Source of the DNA: UBA12481 sp942493265
GTDB lineage: Bacteria; Bacteroidota; Bacteroidia; Bacteroidales; UBA12481
NCBI GenBank assembly: GCA_942493265.1
Contig: OW818688.1
Span: forward strand, 2,418,001-2,482,000
Reading direction: 5' to 3'
Length of the DNA: 64,000 nucleotides
In this document: piece by piece, positions 51,931 to 59,905 of the stretch
Numbering within the stretch: the first letter of the stretch is position 1
Layout of the letters: each line of letters starts with the position of its first letter
Translations under genes and position numbers: made by a program
The notes under the pieces: model-generated
What the model was told of the DNA's origin: nothing
Database searches by the model: none
Seen by the model: the letters and a program-made list of their open reading frames with translations, nothing else

Positions 51931-51937
51931 TCCTCCT
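51931..51937 (-). promoter_or_regulatory. Strong Shine-Dalgarno sequence before the first rhomboid gene
   Basis: The minus strand reads AGGAGGA four bases before the ATG. This is exceptional here: other genes in the window show almost no anti-16S complementarity, as is usual in Bacteroidota. Confidence 0.5.
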
Positions 51938-51960
51938 AATTCATTATCAACTAATATTTT

Positions 51961-52040
51961 TCTGTCATCCCCGCGCAGGCGGGGACCTTCTCCCTTCCCA
52001 CCGCCCCCTTTTCTGTCATCCCCGCGCAGGCGGGGACACT
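51961..52040. repeat. Two dispersed palindromic repeats, copies E and F
   Basis: The unit CTGTCATCCCCGCGCAGGCG occurs at 51962-51981 and again at 52013-52032. Each is followed by GGGAC, and the second is preceded by the pyrimidine-rich CCCCCTTTTCT, as at copy B near 26333. They lie between mutL and the rhomboid gene. The loop is GCGCAGGC instead of GCGAAGGC. Confidence 0.85.
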
Positions 52041-52055
52041 TCCCCTGATCAAAGA

Positions 52056-53858
52056 TTATGCAAGCCTCTTCTCAATCTCATCCATCTGTAATATCGTCAG
52101 TACGGGCTTGCCTCCGGGAGTAAATTGCGGCTCCCGGCAGGCAAATAGCCTGTCGATCAGTACTTTAATCTCCTCGTCCTGCAGGGTTCGGATAAATGAG
52201 AGTGCCGAAACACGCGCCGCGGTTTTTGCTACCTGCTCACTGTATTGTCCGGCCAGATCAGGAGTTTCATTTTTCAGCTGCTCCAAAAGTCCTTCAATCA
52301 GTGCTTTAGGGTCGCTGGCATCAACCGATGCCGGCACCGATCTCATTATAACACTTTGCCCGCCGAAAGGTTGGATGTCGAAACCAATAGCTGTCAGTTC
52401 GTCACTAACATCCAACAATAAATTGAGATCAACCGGGTTCAGCTCAAAAGTAAACGGAAACAGAACCTGCTGCCTGATGCCGCTCTGTTCATTCATGTTG
52501 CGCATGAAATCCTCAAAAAGAATACGCTCGTATGCCCTGACCTGATTGACGATCATGATTCCTGATTTCACCGGAATCAATATGTACTTATTCTTTATCT
52601 GCAGGCTGACCCGTGTATCCTGGCTCATATCTGCCAGTGCCGGCTCTTCCTGGTTCTGAACCGGTGCATACAACTGTTCCCATCCGGTAACCTGTGCCTG
52701 CCGTTGCGGGTATCCCATCCGGGGATCCGGGCTCCAGGGGCGTTCATCACTATTGAATGGATTAAATTCATGATTCACCGGGATAGTCGGTGGGTTAACT
52801 GACTGCCCGGGACTGAAATAGGGCATTTCCATAGCGCCTTCACGGTCAAAATCCAGGGTGGGAGTGAGGTTGAATTTTCCCAGTGCTTCCCGCACGGATG
52901 CCTGAATGATCTGATAAGCCGCCCGTTCATCTTCAAATTTGATCTCTGTTTTTGTGGGATGTATGTTTACATCGATATGTACAGGATCAATTTCGATATA
53001 AATAAAATAAGCAGGAACGGAGTCCCCGGGAATCAACCCTTCATAGCATTGCGATACCGCCCGGTGCAGATAGGGATGCTTCATAAACCGCCCGTTCACA
53101 AAAAAGAACTGCTCCCCGTATGTTTTTCTTGCAAATTCAGGCTTTCCAATGTACCCGGAAACCTGCATCATACTGGTCTCTGTTTTTACACTCACCAGCT
53201 GCTGTGCCATGATTTTGCCAAACAGATGCTGAATCCGTTCCGGTAGTCTGGCCGCCGGGAGATTGTACACTTCAGAATCATTATGATGAAGCAGAAAGGT
53301 TGTTTGGTGATGTGCCAGTGCAATCCGCTGGAATTCTGTTATAATGTGCTTGAGTTCAGTCGTATTGGCCTTCAGGAATTTCCGTCTGGCCGGAACATTG
53401 TAGTACAGGTTTTTGACTGAAATACTGGTGCCATCCGGACAGGCAACGGGTTCCTGCAATTCAAATTCAGATCCGTTGATTTTTACTTTGGTGCCGGCCT
53501 CCGATCCGGTAGTTTTAGTTCTGAGTTCAATCTGTGCAACAGCTGAAATGGCCGCAAGCGCCTCTCCCCGAAAGCCCATGGTCCGGATCGTGAACAGGTC
53601 ATCAGCCTGGCGGATTTTTGAGGTGGCGTGGCGCTCAAAACAGAGCCGCGCATCAGAATCGGCCATCCCGGAACCATTATCAACCACTTGAACCAGCGTC
53701 CGTCCGGCATCTTTTATAATCACCTGGATCCTGTCGGCACCGGAATCCACTGCGTTTTCCATCAATTCCTTAACAGCGGATGCCGGTCGCTGTATAACTT
53801 CCCCTGCCGCAATCTGGTTAGCAACCGAATCCGGTAATACCTTAATTAGTTCCGCCAT
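52056..53858 (-). CDS. mutL: DNA mismatch repair protein MutL
   Basis: This 600-residue protein has an intact GHKL ATPase region: QIAAGEVIQRPASAVKELME, NAVDSG, VDNGSGM and TMGFRGEALAAISAV. The transducer domain (YFIYIEIDPVHIDVNIHPTK) and a C-terminal dimerisation domain follow. In endonuclease-active MutL the latter carries DQHA(x)2E(x)4E; here the equivalent is VNQVRAYERILFEDF (about 440), which has lost the Asp and the first His. The protein is therefore probably a non-nicking MutL unless the metal site has been rebuilt. It lies seven bases after a small membrane-protein gene. Confidence 0.95.
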   Translation of the reverse strand: MAELIKVLPDSVANQIAAGEVIQRPASAVKELMENAVDSGADRIQVIIKDAGRTLVQVVDNGSGMADSDARLCFERHATSKIRQADDLFTIRTMGFRGEALAAISAVAQIELRTKTTGSEAGTKVKINGSEFELQEPVACPDGTSISVKNLYYNVPARRKFLKANTTELKHIITEFQRIALAHHQTTFLLHHNDSEVYNLPAARLPERIQHLFGKIMAQQLVSVKTETSMMQVSGYIGKPEFARKTYGEQFFFVNGRFMKHPYLHRAVSQCYEGLIPGDSVPAYFIYIEIDPVHIDVNIHPTKTEIKFEDERAAYQIIQASVREALGKFNLTPTLDFDREGAMEMPYFSPGQSVNPPTIPVNHEFNPFNSDERPWSPDPRMGYPQRQAQVTGWEQLYAPVQNQEEPALADMSQDTRVSLQIKNKYILIPVKSGIMIVNQVRAYERILFEDFMRNMNEQSGIRQQVLFPFTFELNPVDLNLLLDVSDELTAIGFDIQPFGGQSVIMRSVPASVDASDPKALIEGLLEQLKNETPDLAGQYSEQVAKTAARVSALSFIRTLQDEEIKVLIDRLFACREPQFTPGGKPVLTILQMDEIEKRLA

Positions 53859-53865
53859 CGGTTGG

Positions 53866-54174
53866 TCAGGTTTTATCGGCTACCGCCAGGATACGCAGGA
53901 TATAATAGCCGATCACAAGAATTAATCCGATGAAAACGATCGTGATCAGTCTTTTGCTGATCAGGTTCTTACCCGGAGTTCCCGCTTTCCCGTATAGTGC
54001 ATCATGCCGGCTTCTCATACGGCCCCGGATATTGGGAACATACTGGTCGGTCGGATTTGCCTCCATTTCCTTCTTGATCTGGTCGATCCGGTTATCCAGC
54101 TCTTCCTTCTTTTCATCGTAAAACCTGGGTATAAATGTAAACTGCTTTGGTTTTTCAGTTCTGAATAATGCCAT
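53866..54174 (-). CDS. Small conserved Bacteroidota membrane protein, neighbour of mutL
   Basis: This 102-residue protein has a basic N-terminus (MALFRTEKPKQFTFIPRFYD), a charged helix (KKEELDNRIDQIKKEMEA) and one C-terminal membrane helix (ITIVFIGLILVIGYYILRIL). It belongs to a family found in many Bacteroidota next to mutL, sometimes wrongly labelled riboflavin synthase beta subunit. No catalytic motif is visible. It is probably a tail-anchored inner-membrane protein whose function is not known. Confidence 0.8.
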   Translation of the reverse strand: MALFRTEKPKQFTFIPRFYDEKKEELDNRIDQIKKEMEANPTDQYVPNIRGRMRSRHDALYGKAGTPGKNLISKRLITIVFIGLILVIGYYILRILAVADKT

Positions 54175-54204
54175 AGTTAAATAATTTGGGGTGTACTGAA
54201 CTTA

Positions 54205-54212
54205 CAAAAATA
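54205..54212 (-). promoter_or_regulatory. -7 box upstream of the small membrane protein-mutL group
   Basis: TATTTTTG on the minus strand is a full match to TAnnTTTG, 31 bases before the ATG at 54174. No good -33 box is present. Confidence 0.35.
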
Positions 54213-54272
54213 CGAAAATGATTTTCCACCGGACCCTCTTTTCTGCATCTATATTACTATAAACAAATAACT

Positions 54273-55811
54273 ATGTTGGTCAGAACTTTTGCCAGTGCTG
54301 TTTTTGGAATCTCGGCGAGCACCATTCGCGTGGAGGTTCAGGTGAGTGAGGGGATCGGTTATTTTATGGTCGGATTGCCCGATAATGCTGTGCGTGAAAG
54401 CCAGCAACGCATTGTGGCGGCGCTCAGTACCCTTGATTACCGCTGGCCCGGGAAGCGTGTGGTCATCAATCTGGCTCCCGCGGATATCCGCAAGGAGGGC
54501 TCGGCTTACGATCTCCCCTTGGCAGTGGGTATCCTGGGGGCCAATGAGAAACTGAAGACCGATGATTTTGAACGGTTTGTCATGATGGGCGAACTCTCAC
54601 TGGACGGCGGTCTCCAGCCGGTTACCGGCGTTTTACCTATGGCTATGAAAGCCCGGCAGGAAGGCTTCGCGGGATTGATCATTCCGATGGTAAATGCACG
54701 TGAAGCTGCTGTTGTTGAAGGATTGGATGTGTACGGAATGAATTCTCTTTCTGAAGTGATTTCCTTTTTTACGGGAGGACCGCGCCCTAATCCCGTGAGG
54801 ATTGATATTGCAGCTGAATTCGAGCGTCAGCGCAATCCGCTCGAACCGGATTTCCAGGATGTACGCGGTCAGGAAAATGTTAAACGTGCGCTCGAAGTGG
54901 CTGTCGCCGGCGGGCATAATGCCCTGATGGTTGGCCCTCCGGGCGCCGGAAAAACCATGCTGGCCCAGCGTCTGCCCGGAATCATGCCCCCGCTCTCCTT
55001 ACAGGAAGCCCTCGAAACAACCCGCATCCATTCGGTTGCCGGTAAACTGGGCGCAAACGCAACCCTTATAACCCAGCGGCCTTTCCGTTCGCCGCATCAT
55101 ACCATCAGCGATATCGCTCTGGTCGGTGGGGGTGCCGTTCCTAAGCCAGGCGAAATATCACTTGCCCATAACGGCGTTCTGTTTCTCGATGAATTGCCCG
55201 AATTTAAAAGGACGGTGCTCGAAGTGCTGCGTCAGCCCCTCGAGGACAGGATTATCAACATTTCCAGGGCCCGCTATGCTATCCAATATCCTGCCAGCTT
55301 TATGATGGTCGCCTCCATGAATCCATGCCCATGCGGGTTTTTTAACCACCCGGATAAAACATGTACCTGCGGGAACGGCCATGTGCAGAAATACCTGAGC
55401 AGAGTGTCAGGACCGCTCCTCGACCGGATCGACCTGCATATCGAGGTGGTGCCCGTAAGTTTTGATAAACTGGCCGAACTCCCGCCGGCGGAATCCAGTA
55501 ACCTAATCCGCGAGCGGATTATCCAGGCACGGCTTCTGCAAACAAAAAGATTCCTGGATTTGCCGGGAATCTATTGTAATGCCCAAATGTCGTCACGACT
55601 GATGAGGAAATTTGTAAAAATTGATGAACCGGGACGCCTGATCCTGAAAAAGGCTATGGAACGTCTGGGGTTGTCGGCCCGGGCATACGACCGTATTCTG
55701 AAGGTTTCCCTGACGATCGCGGACCTCGATGGCAGTTCCGCCATAAAATCGCATCATCTGGCTGAAGCGGTAAATTACCGTACGCTCGATCGCGATATGT
55801 GGGGCTCCTGA
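54273..55811 (+). CDS. YifB/ComM family Mg-chelatase-like AAA+ ATPase
   Basis: This 512-residue protein has the N-terminal ChlI-like domain (VEVQVSEGIGYFMVGLPDNA), Walker A GPPGAGKTMLAQRL (about residue 222), Walker B GVLFLDELPEF, the Cys-rich insert NPCPCGFF/CTCG and a C-terminal lid (LSARAYDRILKVSLTIADL). ComM-type helicases drive branch migration during natural transformation. Length is typical. It is transcribed divergently from the mutL group. The call is secure at family level; competence has not been shown for this organism. Confidence 0.93.
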   Translation: MLVRTFASAVFGISASTIRVEVQVSEGIGYFMVGLPDNAVRESQQRIVAALSTLDYRWPGKRVVINLAPADIRKEGSAYDLPLAVGILGANEKLKTDDFERFVMMGELSLDGGLQPVTGVLPMAMKARQEGFAGLIIPMVNAREAAVVEGLDVYGMNSLSEVISFFTGGPRPNPVRIDIAAEFERQRNPLEPDFQDVRGQENVKRALEVAVAGGHNALMVGPPGAGKTMLAQRLPGIMPPLSLQEALETTRIHSVAGKLGANATLITQRPFRSPHHTISDIALVGGGAVPKPGEISLAHNGVLFLDELPEFKRTVLEVLRQPLEDRIINISRARYAIQYPASFMMVASMNPCPCGFFNHPDKTCTCGNGHVQKYLSRVSGPLLDRIDLHIEVVPVSFDKLAELPPAESSNLIRERIIQARLLQTKRFLDLPGIYCNAQMSSRLMRKFVKIDEPGRLILKKAMERLGLSARAYDRILKVSLTIADLDGSSAIKSHHLAEAVNYRTLDRDMWGS

Positions 55812-55818
55812 GTGTTGC

Positions 55819-56163
55819 TTACCGGGAAAGATAGCCGGATTCAAACATCCAGGGTTCCGGACTGCCAAAGGATTCGGCTTCCGTCAGATGGGTTCCACTG
55901 AACATCCAGCTCTCCAGCGAAGACGTTTCCTCGCTCAGATAGTCCGTGTCCGTCATCCAGGGTTCAACCGTGCTGATGGATTCTTCACTCAGATACTCTG
56001 ATTCAAACATCCAGTCTTCAACCGGACTGGATAATGGAGTAAACTCAGAATAGAAAAGGAGTGAATGACGCAAATATTTGTGGGTATCTGCCTGAACATT
56101 TGCGTTAATGGTAATTCCTAAAAGAACCACCAGTGTTATTTTTATAAGGTTGATCGTTTTCAT
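55819..56163 (-). CDS. Small secreted protein with four WMFESEYLSEE-type repeats
   Basis: This 114-residue protein has a signal peptide (about residues 1-25, ending NVQA) and, from residue 45 on, four copies of a 16-18 residue repeat: EDWMFESEYLSEE, EPWMTDTDYLSEE, ESWMFSGTHLTEA and EPWMFESGYLSR. The repeats are acidic and aromatic, with an invariant Trp-Met. I recall similar short EPWM-repeat proteins in other Bacteroidota but know of no function. It stands alone, convergent with the ComM-like gene. A real gene is likely because the frame, signal peptide and repeats agree. Confidence 0.75.
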   Translation of the reverse strand: MKTINLIKITLVVLLGITINANVQADTHKYLRHSLLFYSEFTPLSSPVEDWMFESEYLSEESISTVEPWMTDTDYLSEETSSLESWMFSGTHLTEAESFGSPEPWMFESGYLSR

Positions 56164-56374
56164 TTTATTGATCTCTTTTTTAATTTACTTTTGTTTTGTG
56201 ATTATAAGACGGTGAATTCGCCTGCTTGTTACATCGCCCTATGTTAAATAATGTGAAGGATTTTGTCCTTATAGTTAATGAAGTGTTAACAGCGACGGGG
56301 GATTCAGGTGTAGAGGTGTCGATTTCCAAGTGGTTATAACACATTCCATGCCAAAATTGTTTAAATTCTATTTT

Positions 56375-57703
56375 ATGAGAACAGTGAAATTTCCTTCCCT
56401 GATCATTCTGATTCTTGCAGGTGCGGTACAAGGGCTTTTTTCTCAGACAGTTAAGCTTGAATACCAGGAATTCAACCTGCCGAACGGCTTACATGTGATC
56501 CTCCATGAGGACCACTCTACACCCATTGTCACCGTTTCGGTCATGTACCATGTGGGATCAAAAAATGAGGAACCGAATCGTACGGGTTTCGCTCACCTTT
56601 TTGAACATCTGATGTTTGAAGGGAGCGATAATATCCCCCGCGGTGAATATACCCGCTTTGTCGAAAAAGCCGGAGGTACGCTCAACGCCAATACCTCCTT
56701 CGACCGAACCTATTATTATGAAGTACTTCCTTCCAATCAGCTGGAACTTGGGATGTGGCTCGAGTCGGAACGTATGTTGCACGGACGGGTTGATTCTATC
56801 GGTATTGCCACCCAGAAGGGTGTGGTAATCGAGGAAATCAAACAAACAGAAGAGAATCAGCCCTATGGCTCGATTCTGCGTGAAACCTTTGGTCGTGCCT
56901 TCACCGTTCACCCTTACCGGTGGCCGATCGTCGGATCGCCTGACGACCTGAGAGCTTCCACCGACCAGGATGTAATCAATTTCTATAAAACATATTACGT
57001 TCCCAACAACGCGGTTCTTACCATTGCCGGGGATTTCAATCCCAAAACCGCTAAAAAGATGGCTGCCAAATATTTTGGCACCATCCCTGCCGGTATACGT
57101 CCCATTATCAGGCCATTGCAGAATGAACCTGTCAAATCAGCTGAAATCCGAGATACGGTTTTCGATAATATCCAACTTCCGGCAATCATCCAGGCTTACC
57201 ATGTACCCGCTATGGGAACTCAGGAATATTATGCAGTCAACATGCTGAATACCATATTGTCCAGCGGGCAGAGCTCCAGATTGAACAAAGCACTGGTAGA
57301 TGAAAAACAGCTCGCGCTCCAGGCCATGTCCATTCCTTTACCGCTTGAGCATCCGGGCATCACCCTGGCTTTCCTGCTGCCAAATATCGGTGTCGATCTT
57401 ACTAAGCTGGAAGCAGCTGCTGATGAGGAAATTGTAAAGCTTCAGAATGACCTTGTTCCGGATGAAGAGTTCAAAAAACTGCAGAATACCATTGAAGCAG
57501 ATATGGTCAACCGCCTGGCCGGTATTGAGGGGCGTGCAGAATTGCTCGCCACCGGATATACTTACTATAAGAATACCGGATCAGCCAATACCGAAATCGA
57601 TAATTACCTTAAAGTTACCCGCGAAGATATTCGCGACGCCGCCCGGAAATATTTCAAGCCAACCAATCGGGTTGTATTATATTATCTGCCAAAAACCAAA
57701 TAA
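56375..57703 (+). CDS. M16 family zinc peptidase, catalytic subunit
   Basis: The protein has a signal peptide (to about QGLFSQ), the inverted zinc motif HLFEH (about residue 75) and the third ligand Glu in VVIEEIKQTEEN (about 153). The M16B architecture of two repeated domains follows. The longest frame begins 15 codons earlier at 56330; I use the ATG at 56375, which starts the signal peptide directly. It is followed after 21 bases by a partner M16 gene lacking the zinc motif. Together they form the usual active/inactive heterodimer. It cleaves peptides in the periplasm. Confidence 0.93.
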   Translation: MRTVKFPSLIILILAGAVQGLFSQTVKLEYQEFNLPNGLHVILHEDHSTPIVTVSVMYHVGSKNEEPNRTGFAHLFEHLMFEGSDNIPRGEYTRFVEKAGGTLNANTSFDRTYYYEVLPSNQLELGMWLESERMLHGRVDSIGIATQKGVVIEEIKQTEENQPYGSILRETFGRAFTVHPYRWPIVGSPDDLRASTDQDVINFYKTYYVPNNAVLTIAGDFNPKTAKKMAAKYFGTIPAGIRPIIRPLQNEPVKSAEIRDTVFDNIQLPAIIQAYHVPAMGTQEYYAVNMLNTILSSGQSSRLNKALVDEKQLALQAMSIPLPLEHPGITLAFLLPNIGVDLTKLEAAADEEIVKLQNDLVPDEEFKKLQNTIEADMVNRLAGIEGRAELLATGYTYYKNTGSANTEIDNYLKVTREDIRDAARKYFKPTNRVVLYYLPKTK

Positions 57704-57724
57704 CCACCACTGAATATTCTTATT

Positions 57725-59803
57725 ATGAAACGTATTTCACTTTTCGCCATAACCATCATCTTCACCTGCAGCTTTATTCAGGCACAGGTTGACCGCACCC
57801 AGCCTCCGAAACCGGCCAAAGCCCAGAAAATTCAGCTTGGGGATTATCAGACTTTTAAGCTTGATAACGGATTGACCGTTATCCTTGTTGAAAATCATGA
57901 GTTGCCAACAGTAACCTTCAGCCTGCAGCTGGATATGGATCCCATCAGAGAAGGTAACATGTCAGGTACGGCATCATTCGCCGGACAATTGCTGAAAACC
58001 GGCACTGCATCCCGGAATAAAGCGCAGATCGATAAGGAGATAGATTTTATCGGTGCCAGTATTAACACCAGCCAGGCTTCTATTGGTGGTTCATCGCTCA
58101 AAAAACATCAGGATAAAGTGCTGGAACTGATGACAGATATCCTCTATCATCCTGTATTTCCTCAGGAAGAATTCGACAAGCTGAAAAAACAAACCCTGGC
58201 TGCCCTGGCCATGTCGGGCACTGATCCTAATACCATTGCTTCAACCGTAGCCAATGTTTTGAGGTATGGAAAAAATCACCCATATGGTGAAGCAACCACG
58301 GAGGAAACTATCGGAAACATTACCCTTGACGGGGTTAAGAGCTATTATAAAACCTATTTTACTCCCGCGATCGGTTACTTTATCATGATTGGCGACCTGA
58401 AGCTTGCTGAAGCTAAAGTGTTGGCAAACAAGTATTTTTCAGACTGGAAGCCGTCGCCGGTGAGCTTTGATGAAATTGAGGATCCTGCAACTTTCATAGG
58501 AAACCGGGTAGCCTTTGTCGAAAAACCGGGCGCTGTACAATCCGTAATTACCATAACCAGCACATTAAAGCTGAAGCCTGGCGCTCCGGATATTTTACCG
58601 GCCATGCTGATGAATAATATCCTGGGCGGCGGAGTGTTTTCAGGAAGGCTCATGATGAACCTTCGTGAGGATAAGGCATATACCTATGGAGCAAATTCAA
58701 GCCTTTCCTCTGATAAACTGACCGGCAATTTTACTGCAGGAACCCAGGTGGGAAATGCAGTTACCGATAGCGCTGTTACCCAAATCCTTTACGAGATGCG
58801 CCGGTTGCGCGATGAACCGGTATCTGCTGAGGATCTGAACTTAACACGTAATGTAATGGCAGGAGAATTTGGACGGGCACTCGAAAGTCCTTCCACACTC
58901 GCCGCATTTGCACTGAATACCGTTCGGTATAAACTGGCCCCTGATTATTACGCAACCTATCTGGAGCGACTGGATAAAATAACCACCGCCGATGTTCAGG
59001 CCATGGCAAAAAAATACCTCCAGCCTGAAAATTGCATCATCCTGGTAGTGGGCAATAAAAGCGAAGTGGCTGAAAAGCTGGCCGGTTTTGCAGCATCCGG
59101 ACAGGTTGAGTATTTCGATCGTTATGGAAATCCTCAATCCGGTCAGCCCCTGGCAATGCCCGAAGGATTCACACCAGCCAATGTGATTGATCTGTATTTC
59201 GAGGCTATCGGCGGTAAGCAAAAAGTAGCCGGAGTCCGCCAGGTTTCTACCTTGGCTACCGGCAAACTGGAAGCTATGGGTCAAAAGATTGAAATGAAAA
59301 TGAAAACCTTCCAGATTGCCCCGGACAAGCTTTTTCAGGAAATGAAAATGGGTGAAATGTTGTTGAGCAAGCAGGTTTACAACGGCGAGGAAGCCTGGCT
59401 CGAATCTATGGCCGGAAAACGTGAAGTAACAGGTGATGATCTGGCAGAAATGAAGGACGGCGCCCGGCTGTTTCCTGAACTGCTCTATTTTTCAGCAGGT
59501 TTTCAAACATCTTTGCTGGGAATTGAAACGATCGACGGCCGTCAGGCATACAACCTGAAAGTCGTGTACCCCTCAGGAATGGTTGAAAATGAGTATTATG
59601 AAATCGCTTCTGGACTCAAAATCCGCAAAATCAGCTCGGATGGTGATGTTTCGCAAATTGTTGATTATGGTGATTACCGGGATGTCAGCGGGGTGAAATT
59701 CCCGTTTAGTTCAAAGCTCCAGGTGGCTGATCAGGTGATCGATATAAAGATTGATACCATCGATATCAACACGATTATTGATCCGGCGGTTTTTAAAAAG
59801 TAA
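57725..59803 (+). CDS. M16 family non-catalytic partner with C-terminal LolA-like extension
   Basis: This 692-residue protein has a signal peptide and an M16 fold. The HxxEH position reads FAGQLLKTGT, so zinc cannot be bound, while the substrate-binding segment YTYGANSSLSS of the R/Y subunit type is kept. After about residue 475 a further domain of about 215 residues follows (NVIDLYFEAIGGKQKVAGVR onward) with the look of an outer-membrane lipoprotein carrier or LolA-like fold. It is the second gene of the M16 pair. The extension is unusual for M16 partners in general but known in this phylum. Confidence 0.9.
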   Translation: MKRISLFAITIIFTCSFIQAQVDRTQPPKPAKAQKIQLGDYQTFKLDNGLTVILVENHELPTVTFSLQLDMDPIREGNMSGTASFAGQLLKTGTASRNKAQIDKEIDFIGASINTSQASIGGSSLKKHQDKVLELMTDILYHPVFPQEEFDKLKKQTLAALAMSGTDPNTIASTVANVLRYGKNHPYGEATTEETIGNITLDGVKSYYKTYFTPAIGYFIMIGDLKLAEAKVLANKYFSDWKPSPVSFDEIEDPATFIGNRVAFVEKPGAVQSVITITSTLKLKPGAPDILPAMLMNNILGGGVFSGRLMMNLREDKAYTYGANSSLSSDKLTGNFTAGTQVGNAVTDSAVTQILYEMRRLRDEPVSAEDLNLTRNVMAGEFGRALESPSTLAAFALNTVRYKLAPDYYATYLERLDKITTADVQAMAKKYLQPENCIILVVGNKSEVAEKLAGFAASGQVEYFDRYGNPQSGQPLAMPEGFTPANVIDLYFEAIGGKQKVAGVRQVSTLATGKLEAMGQKIEMKMKTFQIAPDKLFQEMKMGEMLLSKQVYNGEEAWLESMAGKREVTGDDLAEMKDGARLFPELLYFSAGFQTSLLGIETIDGRQAYNLKVVYPSGMVENEYYEIASGLKIRKISSDGDVSQIVDYGDYRDVSGVKFPFSSKLQVADQVIDIKIDTIDINTIIDPAVFKK

Positions 59804-59809
59804 GATGCC

Positions 59810-59840
59810 ATTGGATTTTCAAACCACATCTGTACTTTTA
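59810..59840 (+). promoter_or_regulatory. Probable promoter of the membrane pyrophosphatase
   Basis: ATTG at 59810-59813 is followed after 19 bases by TACTTTTA at 59833-59840, one base off TAnnTTTG. The hppA ATG lies 65 bases downstream. Confidence 0.45.
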
Positions 59841-59905
59841 GCATGGCAAAAAACGGTTGATTTAGAATGACACAAATCTGACAAGTACTAAATAATAAAA
59901 TTCGA

